From Leptospira abararensis (GTDB taxonomy: Bacteria; Spirochaetota; Leptospiria; Leptospirales; Leptospiraceae), in the NCBI RefSeq assembly GCF_016918735.1, contig NZ_JAFFPR010000007.1, positions 1-64,000 of the forward strand: a stretch of 64,000 nt of DNA. Reading direction: 5' to 3'. The notes beneath the pieces were generated by a model. It did not search any database. It was not told the DNA's origin and was given only the letters and a program-made list of their open reading frames with translations. This document shows positions 27,705-35,310 of this stretch, one piece after another. The position numbers and the translations under genes are program-made. The number at the start of each line of letters is the position of its first letter. Position 1 is the stretch's first letter.

Positions 27705-28892
27705 TTAATAGATTTGTGAAAAGGGAATGGCTTGTTGGATATAGAGATTGAGGTCTTTCATAAGGTCAACGAACTCTAAATGTTTGAGGCGTTTGCCTTC
27801 TGGATCTTTTGTCACTCGTACTACGGGACGAAGGGGTTTGTCTTTATTGGATTCAATCACCATACCCATTCTTAGGTCAGAAAGAACCACACCGGATCCT
27901 ACAGGGAACATAGAAAGTTTATTTAAAAACAGTCTTACCATTTTTAAATCAAATCGGTTCACGTTTTCGCTTATCATAATCTTCATGGCTTCATAGGGAA
28001 GAATGGCTTGCCTGTAAGGCCTTGGATGGATCATAGCGGCAAATTGGTCTGCGATCATAAATACTTTTGTCAGCTCTTCTATTTGGTTGGCAAGTATCCT
28101 TTGCGGATACCCTGAACCATCCACAGCTTCGTGGTGTTGTAAGGCAACAATCGCAAGAGAGTTTTTTAACTTCAACCGTTGGGTGAGGATTTGGTATCCT
28201 GTCACGGGGTGGCGTTTTATGGTTTTAAGATCTAGTTCCGAAAGAGCTCCTTTTTTTTCTGAAACTTCTTCGGGAACAGTCACCATTCCGATATCGGCAA
28301 AAAGGGAAGCAAGAGCCAAATCAATGAGTTTGGGTCTTGAAAACTCTAAAAAGTTTCCAAGCATCACGGAGAAAAATGTCGCATAACAGATATGAGTGTA
28401 TAGATAATAACCGGAATGAGAATGGGATAAAAGTAAAATTGGAATTTGAGCGTTGGCTTTGGTATGATCAGCGATCCGTTCTGCAATTTCCCTAAATTCT
28501 CGAATTTCCGTATAACGGCCCTCAGATGCTGATCGATACGTTTTTTGAACCAAGTCAAAACAATCTTTAAAAACTGAGTTAAACTCTACCTTAGTAGTAT
28601 TTGCTTTTTCTAATAGATACTTAAACCGTGTGGAATTTTCATCATCCTGATAAAAAGGAAGGTTGGTATCGAAGTATCCAGGACCTGTTCCTGTGGAGGA
28701 TTTGTCCTGCCCGTCCGCGATCACCTTCTCACCATCTGTCAGAACAAAGGTAATCCCAAATTGCACCAAACGGTCTAAGTCTTGTTGGGTGATTGGTTGG
28801 TCGGCACCTACAAAAACAGTGTCTTTGTCCAAGTAGATTGACTTAGTAAACTTCGAGCCAGGCTCTAAGTCACGTATGGAGATTTTCCGCAT
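27705..28892 (-). CDS. HD-GYP domain protein with degenerate HD motif
   Basis: A 395-residue cytoplasmic protein. The N-terminal DUF3391-like region starts MRKISIRDLEPGSKFTKSIY. The HD-GYP domain (about 150-330) keeps the first His (H167), H228, the HHEAVDGSGYP block (253-263) and D282, but the HD pair itself reads ADIGM at 199-203: the catalytic-metal His is Ala. HD-GYP proteins normally hydrolyse cyclic di-GMP; this one may be inactive or altered and act as a binding protein. It follows the FhlO/FhlP-like pair in the same operon. The family assignment is certain; activity is doubtful. Confidence 0.88.
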   Translation of the reverse strand: MRKISIRDLEPGSKFTKSIYLDKDTVFVGADQPITQQDLDRLVQFGITFVLTDGEKVIADGQDKSSTGTGPGYFDTNLPFYQDDENSTRFKYLLEKANTTKVEFNSVFKDCFDLVQKTYRSASEGRYTEIREFREIAERIADHTKANAQIPILLLSHSHSGYYLYTHICYATFFSVMLGNFLEFSRPKLIDLALASLFADIGMVTVPEEVSEKKGALSELDLKTIKRHPVTGYQILTQRLKLKNSLAIVALQHHEAVDGSGYPQRILANQIEELTKVFMIADQFAAMIHPRPYRQAILPYEAMKIMISENVNRFDLKMVRLFLNKLSMFPVGSGVVLSDLRMGMVIESNKDKPLRPVVRVTKDPEGKRLKHLEFVDLMKDLNLYIQQAIPFSQIY

Positions 28893-28926
28893 AATTGCGT
28901 AAATCTTAGTAAGAAGCTTAGAAACT

Positions 28927-29187
28927 TCAATTGTTTTTCTTTTGTCTCTCTAAAACGAGGATTCGAAACACTGATGCCACGACTTCATACAATTCTCTTG
29001 GAATTTCTTTCCCATTAGGGAGATGATCTAAGGTTTGCACCATCACTTCATCACGAATGACAAGGACGCCTGACTCTTTGGCTACTCGGATCAAAGTTTC
29101 TGCAAACATTCCTTCTGCTTTTGCCACCAGTTTTGGTGCGGAGTGAATGTTGGGATCATAAGCAAGGGCAGCCATTTTTCGTTTCAT
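28927..29187 (-). CDS. FlhB C-terminal-like protein (YlqH/FhlP type)
   Basis: An 86-residue protein equivalent to the cytoplasmic fragment of FlhB that remains after NPTH autocleavage: LAYDPNIHSAPKLVAKAEG is the strongest match, and there is no transmembrane part and no NPTH site. In Bacillus subtilis the paralogue FhlP (YlqH) with FhlO (YlqG) can modulate flagellar export substrate switching, and those genes also follow rnhB. The ATG overlaps the previous gene's stop (ATGA), showing coupling. The role in endoflagellar assembly here is inferred. Confidence 0.85.
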   Translation of the reverse strand: MKRKMAALAYDPNIHSAPKLVAKAEGMFAETLIRVAKESGVLVIRDEVMVQTLDHLPNGKEIPRELYEVVASVFRILVLERQKKNN

Positions 29188-29831
29188 CTATATTCTCCGT
29201 TAAAAGATTCTTCCAACCAAGTTTCGATTTGAACCGATCGAATTTGAGGGAAGTCCCGAACAAGACCCACCAGTTGTTTGGAGAATCCTTCTCTTTGTAT
29301 CGATTGTTCCGTTGTAATCTCAACAAGTATCGGTTTGTCTTTTTCTGGATCATAATGGAATTGGATTCCCATCGCCCCGGTTTCTTTCGATTCCCAAAAT
29401 ACATAAAGAACCAAACCTTTGTTCTTCGGTTCCACAACCATTTGTAAGGACTCTTTTTTATCAGGATGGATGTAGGAAAGAAGATCAGAAAATCCAGATT
29501 CTCCGAGTAGATAATTCCAGATGGGTTTTAGATCCGCTATCTCTATGGTGCGAGAATCCGATTGTTTTGCCAACCATTGGGACCAACGAGAAGGATCTTT
29601 GGCTTTATGATATCCTTGACCCTCCTTCAAATCCTCTTGCCTTAACAAAAGCAAACGGGAGTTTCTATTTGAATTTTCTGTTTTGGATAACCTTGGATTT
29701 TGGAACTCCAGTCCTCTTGAGGTTACCTCAAAGAGGTGATGATTGGAATTTCCAGGACTTATATGCCGTGTCGGTCTTACCAGAGATAAGGGGAGAGAAA
29801 GTGGAACAAGTTTAGAAAAGAGAGGGCTCAC
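29184..29831 (-). CDS. FhlO/YlqG-like hypothetical protein
   Basis: A 215-residue soluble protein beginning at GTG (29831), 20 bases inside the end of rnhB. The first 80 residues are low-complexity and probably disordered; the C-terminal 120 residues (from WNYLLGESGF) look folded and include LVVEPKNKG-type strands (MVVEPKNKGLVLYVFW) reminiscent of FliK C-domains. Sequence similarity alone is too weak for me to name it. The order rnhB - this gene - FlhB-like is that of Bacillus rnhB-ylqG-ylqH, which is the main evidence that it is the FliK-like partner. Confidence 0.65.
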   Translation of the reverse strand: MSPLFSKLVPLSLPLSLVRPTRHISPGNSNHHLFEVTSRGLEFQNPRLSKTENSNRNSRLLLLRQEDLKEGQGYHKAKDPSRWSQWLAKQSDSRTIEIADLKPIWNYLLGESGFSDLLSYIHPDKKESLQMVVEPKNKGLVLYVFWESKETGAMGIQFHYDPEKDKPILVEITTEQSIQREGFSKQLVGLVRDFPQIRSVQIETWLEESFNGEYR

Positions 29832-30444
29832 TCCCTTCTCGTCGGAGAAATTTACAAAAACTCAACCTGTGGATGGGAGAAATTCCAAATTTCAAAAGAG
29901 CATTCCTGTGTTCTTCGGTTCCATATCCCTTATGTTTAGCAAACCCATAACCAGGGTATTTTAAATCCATTCGTTCCATATACTCATCGCGGTAGGTTTT
30001 GGCAAGGATGGAGGCGGCAGAGATAGAAGGAATCAAATCATCTCCTTTGGGAAGCGAAAGATAACCTTCGATGGGTTTTGTGATTTTGAGTTTATAATTT
30101 CCATCGGCAAGAAGATAGAGTTTTTTTTCACCGAGCTCATGGGAACCAGTCGGCAAAGACCGATTCATTCCATAAAAGATTGCTTGGTTGATATTAAATC
30201 GATCGATAAAAGCGGCACTGACAAAGCTCACACGAGCATACGATGCGTGGATTAGAATTTCTTTTCGTAGTTCAAGTCGTTTGGGTTCTGGTATTTTTTT
30301 GGAATCGCGGAGTCCTTTTAGGATTTCTCCATTTCGGATTTTTTCTAAGGTAGTAAGCGTAAATGAAACACAACCAATGGAGACGGGGCCAGCCAGTGTA
30401 CCACGACCTGCTTCATCGAGAGAATAACAGGTCAGGTTTGGAAT
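29812..30444 (-). CDS. rnhB: Ribonuclease HII, no canonical start codon
   Basis: Removes RNA from RNA-DNA hybrids and single ribonucleotides from DNA. The catalytic motif SLDEAGRGTLAGPV (Asp-Glu pair) lies at about 30403-30425, and downstream segments SISAASILAKTYRDEYM and YPGYGFAKHKGYGT confirm RNase HII. The first ATG/GTG/TTG in frame is a GTG at 30231, which would delete the catalytic motif. The frame is open up to a TAG at 30499-30501 but only rare starts (ATT 30444, CTG 30435, ATC, ATA) occur. I place the start at ATT 30444, giving 210 residues, normal for the family. A sequencing error or non-standard initiation are both possible. Confidence 0.82.
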   Translation of the reverse strand: MPNLTCYSLDEAGRGTLAGPVSIGCVSFTLTTLEKIRNGEILKGLRDSKKIPEPKRLELRKEILIHASYARVSFVSAAFIDRFNINQAIFYGMNRSLPTGSHELGEKKLYLLADGNYKLKITKPIEGYLSLPKGDDLIPSISAASILAKTYRDEYMERMDLKYPGYGFAKHKGYGTEEHRNALLKFGISPIHRLSFCKFLRREGSEPSLF

Positions 30445-30460
30445 TTGAAATTCAGGAAAG

Positions 30461-30481
30461 AACGGCCGCTTAACGACCGTT
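30461..30481 (-). terminator. Hairpin between rplS and rnhB
   Basis: Minus-strand stem AACGGTCG / CGGCCGTT (one G-T pair) with a five-base loop, followed by the pyrimidine-rich TCTTTCC. It begins 11 bases after the rplS stop and may terminate or attenuate the ribosomal-protein operon, lowering expression of rnhB and the genes beyond. The U-tract is short. Confidence 0.5.
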
Positions 30482-30491
30482 TCAAGAGAGA

Positions 30492-30929
30492 TTATGCGCT
30501 AGGTGCTTCGGCAGCTTTTGCTTGTGCAAGAGCGGCTTTAGAAGCCTCGTCCTGTCTCTTTTTATCTTTGGCAACGATCGCTTGACCGCCTTTTCTTTCT
30601 TTGATACGTCCTGCTTTTCCTTTTTTATCACGGAGATAGAAAAGTTTTGCACGACGAACGGCTCCTTTACGAACAAGTTCAATCTTCGCAATGCGTGGGC
30701 TATGAAGTGGGAAAATTCTTTCCACTCCGATATCATAAGATACACGTCTTACAGTAAACGTTTTGCTTTGTGATTTGTTAGCAATAGAGATCACAACACC
30801 TTCGTAAACCTGAACCCGCTCTTTACCAGATTCAACGATTTTGTAGTGAACTTTTACAGTATCACCGATTTCGAAATTAAGTTCGTTTCTTGCTTCGCCT
30901 GCGAGTGCTGTTTCTAGAATCTGATTCAT
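30492..30929 (-). CDS. rplS: 50S ribosomal protein L19
   Basis: A structural protein of the large subunit near the 30S interface. The ATG at 30929 ([11 protein letters not shown]) has a good AGAGGA Shine-Dalgarno that overlaps the trmD end; the frame also opens at 30977 inside trm[29 protein letters not shown] and [24 protein letters not shown] (split over two parts) are typical. The C-terminal extension of about 35 residues rich in Lys, Ala and Glu is beyond the core family length of about 115. It is downstream of trmD as in most bacteria. Confidence 0.95.
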   Translation of the reverse strand: MNQILETALAGEARNELNFEIGDTVKVHYKIVESGKERVQVYEGVVISIANKSQSKTFTVRRVSYDIGVERIFPLHSPRIAKIELVRKGAVRRAKLFYLRDKKGKAGRIKERKGGQAIVAKDKKRQDEASKAALAQAKAAEAPSA

Positions 30930-30937
30930 GGCTTCCT

Positions 30938-31591
30938 CTAAGAATGATTTCTTGTTTTGCGGTTTTTTAGCCGCCATTTCCGGATCTCTTCATGATGGCC
31001 ACCTATGAGCACATCAGGAACAGTCCAACCCATAAAATCATAGGGTTTTGTATACTGGGGGTATTCTAATTCTTCTGTTTCGTTGTGCGACTCTTCGAGA
31101 AGGCTTTCTTCTTTTCCTAAAAACCCCGGAACAAACCGAGAAAGGCAATCCGCAACAACGAGAGCAGCTAAATCCCCCGATGAAATAACATAGTTTCCAA
31201 TGGCCACTTCCCTGTCAATTAAATGCTCTGTGACACGATGGTCGACCCCTTCATAATACCCGGAAATAAAGGTCAAAGTCTCTGAAGACTCATAAATCTC
31301 TCGAGCGAGAGTTTGGTTGAAAAGTTCCCCCGATGGACTGAGGAGAATCACCTTTCCTTTGTTTTCTCCAAGGGATTCTAAAGCCCTGTAGATGGGTCCT
31401 ACTTGCAAAAGCATACCTGGACCACCACCGTAGATGGTGTCGTCTACCTTTTGGTGTTTGTTGTCGGCAAATTCTCGCAAATGTACTGTATTGATTTCTA
31501 CAACCCCTTGTTTGACCGCTTTGCCCGGAATTCCAGTTTCAAAATAGGATGTGATTTTTTCTGGGAAAAGGGTAATGAAATTAAACTTCAA
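30938..31591 (-). CDS. trmD: tRNA (guanine37-N1)-methyltransferase
   Basis: Methylates G37 next to the anticodon and prevents frameshifting, using S-adenosylmethionine with a trefoil-knot fold. Diagnostic parts are [47 protein letters not shown] and the C-terminal [14 protein letters not shown]. It starts with TTG at 31591 and overlaps the rimM end by 11 bases. Length 217 is at the short end of normal. Confidence 0.96.
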   Translation of the reverse strand: MKFNFITLFPEKITSYFETGIPGKAVKQGVVEINTVHLREFADNKHQKVDDTIYGGGPGMLLQVGPIYRALESLGENKGKVILLSPSGELFNQTLAREIYESSETLTFISGYYEGVDHRVTEHLIDREVAIGNYVISSGDLAALVVADCLSRFVPGFLGKEESLLEESHNETEELEYPQYTKPYDFMGWTVPDVLIGGHHEEIRKWRLKNRKTRNHS

Positions 31592-32117
31592 ACCACTGCT
31601 CCCAGTGAATGATTTCTAAAGTTTTGGAATCTAAATTCCAATCTCCGACAAATCGGTTGAGAAAAGGGATAAGAACCGTTTCGCCCTCACCCGATTCGGG
31701 TTTTAATTCCAAAATGGGATGGGCCGGATTGTCGATCACTTGCGTGATAATGTAATTTAGAGAAGTATTTGTTTCTTTGGAGATGGCAAGAAGTCCCACC
31801 AAGTCCTCAGTATAGATTTCGCCATCGTTGGCCTTAGGGAGTTCTTCCCTTTTCCATAACAAAGAAAACCCTCGGTATTTGACGACTGCCTCGGGCGTGT
31901 CATACCCTTTTAGTTTCAAAAGGAAATGATTTCCGTTCTGTTTGATTTCTTCGATTTGAATGGTAGACTGGTTTCCGCGAGGATCTTCCACGGTGCAGGT
32001 GAGCGGAGCTTTGACGGAAAGTAAGGTGTCACCTTCTGTGAACAGTTTGATGAGCCCTTTGATTCCATGTGAGGATCCGATGACCCCCACTTTCACTAAA
32101 CTTGGTTTAGTCGACAA
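31581..32117 (-). CDS. rimM: Ribosome maturation factor RimM
   Basis: Assists 30S maturation by binding ribosomal protein S19. Start TTG (32117) overlapping khpA by 11 bases; a GTG at 32096 is a possible alternative. The N-terminal [16 protein letters not shown] and the C-terminal PRC-barrel region containing LLAIS and [15 protein letters not shown] fit RimM. At 178 residues it is normal. Its place between a KH protein and trmD is classic. Confidence 0.93.
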   Translation of the reverse strand: MSTKPSLVKVGVIGSSHGIKGLIKLFTEGDTLLSVKAPLTCTVEDPRGNQSTIQIEEIKQNGNHFLLKLKGYDTPEAVVKYRGFSLLWKREELPKANDGEIYTEDLVGLLAISKETNTSLNYIITQVIDNPAHPILELKPESGEGETVLIPFLNRFVGDWNLDSKTLEIIHWEQWFEV

Positions 32118-32337
32118 TTTCTAAAGTATAGTTTTTACCTTGTTTGGTTCCGGCTGCTTGTAAAACAGTACGCAAAGATTTTGCAATCCTTCCGTTCTTT
32201 CCGATCACCTTCCCGAGGTCTTTTGCGGCTACCCGAAGTTCGATCACTGTTTCTTCCTCTCCGGGCACTTGGTTGACTGCCACTTGTTCAGGTTGGTCAA
32301 CGAGAGATGTAACGATATAACGAACTAAGGATTCCAT
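32107..32337 (-). CDS. khpA: KH-domain RNA-binding protein KhpA
   Basis: A 76-residue single KH-domain protein (YlqC family), partner of KhpB in Gram-positive bacteria, binding small RNAs and ribosomal RNA. The [15 protein letters not shown] motif is the GxxG loop of the KH fold. Located between rpsP and rimM as in Bacillus. ATG start preceded by an AAAGG segment near the rpsP stop. KhpB is not in the window. Confidence 0.94.
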   Translation of the reverse strand: MESLVRYIVTSLVDQPEQVAVNQVPGEEETVIELRVAAKDLGKVIGKNGRIAKSLRTVLQAAGTKQGKNYTLEIVD

Positions 32338-32344
32338 GTATCAA

Positions 32345-32602
32345 TTAACCTTTGAATTTTGCCCAAACGTCGTCTTTTTTCAAAAGAGCAAGAACTGTAT
32401 CAGTAGGTTGCGCGCCTTTTTTTAACCAAGAAATAGTTTTTTCTTCATTGAAAGTCGCTTTTTTCACAGATGAAGTCGATGGGTGGAAATGCCCAATCGC
32501 TTCAATGAACTTTCCGTCACGTGGAGCACGGATGTCAGCTGCAACGATGCGATAGTGCGGGTCTGCTTTTGTTCCCGTTCTTTGTAATCTTAATTTAACC
32601 AA
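32345..32602 (-). CDS. rpsP: 30S ribosomal protein S16
   Basis: An 85-residue ribosomal protein: [19 protein letters not shown] is the typical start, and the C-terminus includes [14 protein letters not shown]. It starts with TTG (32602) behind AAAAGGGG. First of the ribosomal-protein/maturation block rpsP-khpA-rimM-trmD-rplS. The 47 bases to rpe contain a TTGACA and a TATAAA but 25 bases apart, so I do not call a promoter. Confidence 0.96.
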   Translation of the reverse strand: MVKLRLQRTGTKADPHYRIVAADIRAPRDGKFIEAIGHFHPSTSSVKKATFNEEKTISWLKKGAQPTDTVLALLKKDDVWAKFKG

Positions 32603-32649
32603 GGAAAAATACCCCTTTTATAGCGAGTTTTTTGAATCGGGACGATCTG

Positions 32650-33312
32650 TCAAGAGCGAGTTCTAGCACTTGCAGCGAGTTCCTTTAATTTTTTGCCCTG
32701 TGCATTCGGATCTCCTGTTTTATAGAGACCAGAACCCACAACCGTGATGTCCACACCGAGTTTTGCTAGTTCTTCCATATTGGATTCATTCACTCCCCCA
32801 TCTACTTCCAATTCAATATTGTAAGGTTTGGTGAGTTTACGAACTGCGGCAATTTTCTCAAATCCTGATTTTACAAAGGATTGTCCATAAAAACCGGGAT
32901 CAACAGTCATGAGTAAAACGAGATCCAGATAAGGAAGGATTTGCGAAATAGACTCTGGTGGAGTTTGGGGATTAAGAGAAACTCCTACCTTGATTCCTGC
33001 CTTTCGGATCTCTTCTGCGAGTCTCACCGAGAAGTTCGTGGTTTCAATATGGAAGGTAATACAATAGGGATTTAGGTCAAAGTATTTAGGAACATGGAGT
33101 TCTGGATTACTGACCATGAGATGCACATCGAGTGGGATTTGGGTATGGGACTTCACTTCTTTGGTAAAGGCCTCCCCAAAAGAAATTTGTGGCACAAAGT
33201 TTCCGTCCATCACATCGATATGGATCAGATCAATATTTTCCTGTTTATAAGTGGGTAACTCCGATGAGAGTCCCGTAAGTTTTGCCGCGAGGATTGAAGC
33301 TGAGATTTTCAT
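32650..33312 (-). CDS. rpe: Ribulose-phosphate 3-epimerase
   Basis: TIM-barrel enzyme interconverting ribulose-5-phosphate and xylulose-5-phosphate in the pentose phosphate pathway. Key segments are [19 protein letters not shown] (metal-binding His and Asp), [13 protein letters not shown] and [11 protein letters not shown]. At 220 residues it is standard. It starts with ATG one base after the PASTA gene ends; pairing of rpe with a PASTA protein also occurs in Gram-positive genomes. Confidence 0.95.
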   Translation of the reverse strand: MKISASILAAKLTGLSSELPTYKQENIDLIHIDVMDGNFVPQISFGEAFTKEVKSHTQIPLDVHLMVSNPELHVPKYFDLNPYCITFHIETTNFSVRLAEEIRKAGIKVGVSLNPQTPPESISQILPYLDLVLLMTVDPGFYGQSFVKSGFEKIAAVRKLTKPYNIELEVDGGVNESNMEELAKLGVDITVVGSGLYKTGDPNAQGKKLKELAASARTRS

Positions 33313-33313
33313 C

Positions 33314-34333
33314 TTAATAAGTTCCTTTGAGTTTCCAAACTTTTGCTACGCCAGTTTCCTTTCCGATTAGTGTCACCTTAACGTTTCCTGCTCGGTGGAT
33401 GAGAAAACGAACTGGTTCGTCTTCTTTCAAACTTTGGTTTGTTAGGATTTCTTTTTCCACTTCTGTATCTTCCCCCGGTTTTGTATAACTAACTTTCGCT
33501 GAGTAAAGATCATCATCATCCACTTCATAGGTAAGAAATTCATAATCTTGGACGAGAGACTCGGATGGTTTTAAAAAAAATGCTCCCACTTCGGCCCCTG
33601 TAGGTTTTAATTCAAAAGAAGAAACAAGACCATGAGATTCGCGAAACTCTGGTTTGGTGGCTTCTTTCAAAAGGTATGGAATCTTTTTTCTCTGTAAATA
33701 ATCGATTACAAAAGGAACTGGAGTGCCGACAAACTTTGTCGAATCATTCGGTTCATTGGCCGATTGGTTGGATTTTTTTTCAGGATTTGCTTCAGTAACG
33801 AGTAGATAGATTTTTTCGCCGGAATGAGTTTCTTTTCCTGGAGCAGGAATTTGGTCAATGACAGTGTCTGCAGGTTCATCCCCCACAGCAGGAACATAAG
33901 TGATCCCACCAACTTGCAGGGGAACATACACTTCCCCAGAAAGTACTTTTTCTAAAATGCCTCGGGCACGTTTTAGATCCTGACCTTTCACATCGGGGAT
34001 TGTGACTCGATCAAATCCAATATTGACAGTGAGATAAAGTTTAGATCCCGCTTCCACTTCCTTACCAGGATCGATGGATTGAGAAAGAATGATCCCATCT
34101 GTTTTTTCAGGAATGCGTTGGGTTTCCAACCGAACTTTGAGTTGGAGTCTTTGGAGTTCATTATGAACCTCAATGTAGTTTTTTCCTATCACATAAGGCA
34201 TCATTACCTTTTGTTCTTCTTTGGTTCGAACCACTACCACAAGAAAGGCTGCCACAAAAAAAACAAGGAGCCCTAAACCAACAAATAGAACATAACCACT
34301 GTAAGGTAGAATTTTCAGAAACTTTTCTTTCAC
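33314..34333 (-). CDS. Membrane-anchored PASTA-domain protein
   Basis: A 339-residue bitopic protein. A short Lys-rich cytoplasmic tail and one transmembrane helix (about 12-35) are followed by two clear PASTA domains (about 43-105 and 110-181) and a third degenerate repeat up to about 270. PASTA domains bind muropeptides or beta-lactam-like ligands and regulate kinases and penicillin-binding proteins. No kinase domain is fused or adjacent. In Firmicutes, rpe is near a PASTA kinase and phosphatase; here only the sensor-like half remains. Start is GTG overlapping the fmt stop. Confidence 0.85.
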   Translation of the reverse strand: MKEKFLKILPYSGYVLFVGLGLLVFFVAAFLVVVVRTKEEQKVMMPYVIGKNYIEVHNELQRLQLKVRLETQRIPEKTDGIILSQSIDPGKEVEAGSKLYLTVNIGFDRVTIPDVKGQDLKRARGILEKVLSGEVYVPLQVGGITYVPAVGDEPADTVIDQIPAPGKETHSGEKIYLLVTEANPEKKSNQSANEPNDSTKFVGTPVPFVIDYLQRKKIPYLLKEATKPEFRESHGLVSSFELKPTGAEVGAFFLKPSESLVQDYEFLTYEVDDDDLYSAKVSYTKPGEDTEVEKEILTNQSLKEDEPVRFLIHRAGNVKVTLIGKETGVAKVWKLKGTY

Positions 34334-35298
34334 GTAAATGATTCTCCGGCTAAAACCCGCGCCCCATTGAAAAACTCAAATCCTTTCATGGGTTTTTTAC
34401 CTTCGGGTTGTAAGGTATCTATACCAAGCAGGTTTCCGTCTCCACAGAGGCAGAAAAGCCTTTTTTTCTGGTATAGGAAAAAGGAACCGTAGGTTAGCCC
34501 TTCCGGAATGGGTATGGGTTCTGGTTCGGAATCCGGCAAAAATGAGGAAACAAGGATGAGTTTTTTCCCTCGAAACTCTGTCACAGCCAATGGATCAGGA
34601 TAGAGGGCACGGATTCGGTTGTGGATTTTCCTCGCAGGTTCTGTCCATAAAACGGGCCTGTCCGCCCCCGTGATCTTTTTGCAATGGGTGGCTTGCATTC
34701 CATCTTGCGGCTGGGATTTCCACCCGGTTTCTGTGGATTCCAATTGCTTTAGAAGGCGGATGAGTTCTGTAGCCCCTTCTTTAGTAATCAATGCCAATAG
34801 AGAAGCTGTGGTTTCCAATGGACCCACCTGCCACGATTTCTGCGAGATGATATCTCCTGAATCCACTTCCTTGGCTAAAAACTGAATCGTAAATCCGGAA
34901 CTTTCCTCTCCACTTAAGAGAAAACTTTGAACAGGAGAGGCTCCACGGTATTTGGGTAGGAGACTTCCATGAAGATTGATGCTACCAAATTTTGGGTCTT
35001 GGAATACCACTTCAGGAACTATGGAACCATAGGCATAAACAATGTGAACGGGAGATCCAAAAGCTAAAATTTGTTTCTGAGCCTCTTCATCGGTTCTTAG
35101 TTTTTGGGATTGGATGACAGGAATTCCTTTGGCCAGAGCCAATTCCTTTACGGGTGTGGGTGTGATGGTTTGTTTTCGACCCACAGGTTTGTCGATGTTG
35201 GTGACAACAAAATCAACTTGGATTCCCGCATCGATTAAAAGAGATAACAATTCTTTTGAGTGTTCGGGGGATCCAAAATATCCGATCGAAAGTTTCAT
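34330..35298 (-). CDS. fmt: Methionyl-tRNA formyltransferase
   Basis: Formylates initiator Met-tRNA with 10-formyl-tetrahydrofolate. IGYFGSPEHSKELL opens the domain; the catalytic HGSLLPKYRGASPVQ motif and the Asp in KEVDSGDII are present. A C-terminal oligonucleotide-binding domain follows (VTEFRGKKLIL). At 322 residues it is normal. The ATG follows an AGGA Shine-Dalgarno and starts 12 bases after priA. Confidence 0.95.
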   Translation of the reverse strand: MKLSIGYFGSPEHSKELLSLLIDAGIQVDFVVTNIDKPVGRKQTITPTPVKELALAKGIPVIQSQKLRTDEEAQKQILAFGSPVHIVYAYGSIVPEVVFQDPKFGSINLHGSLLPKYRGASPVQSFLLSGEESSGFTIQFLAKEVDSGDIISQKSWQVGPLETTASLLALITKEGATELIRLLKQLESTETGWKSQPQDGMQATHCKKITGADRPVLWTEPARKIHNRIRALYPDPLAVTEFRGKKLILVSSFLPDSEPEPIPIPEGLTYGSFFLYQKKRLFCLCGDGNLLGIDTLQPEGKKPMKGFEFFNGARVLAGESFT

Positions 35299-35310
35299 TG
35301 TTTTTTCCTA

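Noticed and set aside
30188..30427. Plus-strand open frame opposite the rnhB 5' region
   Set aside because: It is antisense to the RNase HII catalytic region, whose conserved motif reads on the minus strand.
32603..32660. TTGACA and TATAAA upstream of rpsP as a promoter
   Set aside because: They are 25 bases apart, too far for a normal sigma-70 spacer, and the TTGACA includes the rpe stop codon.
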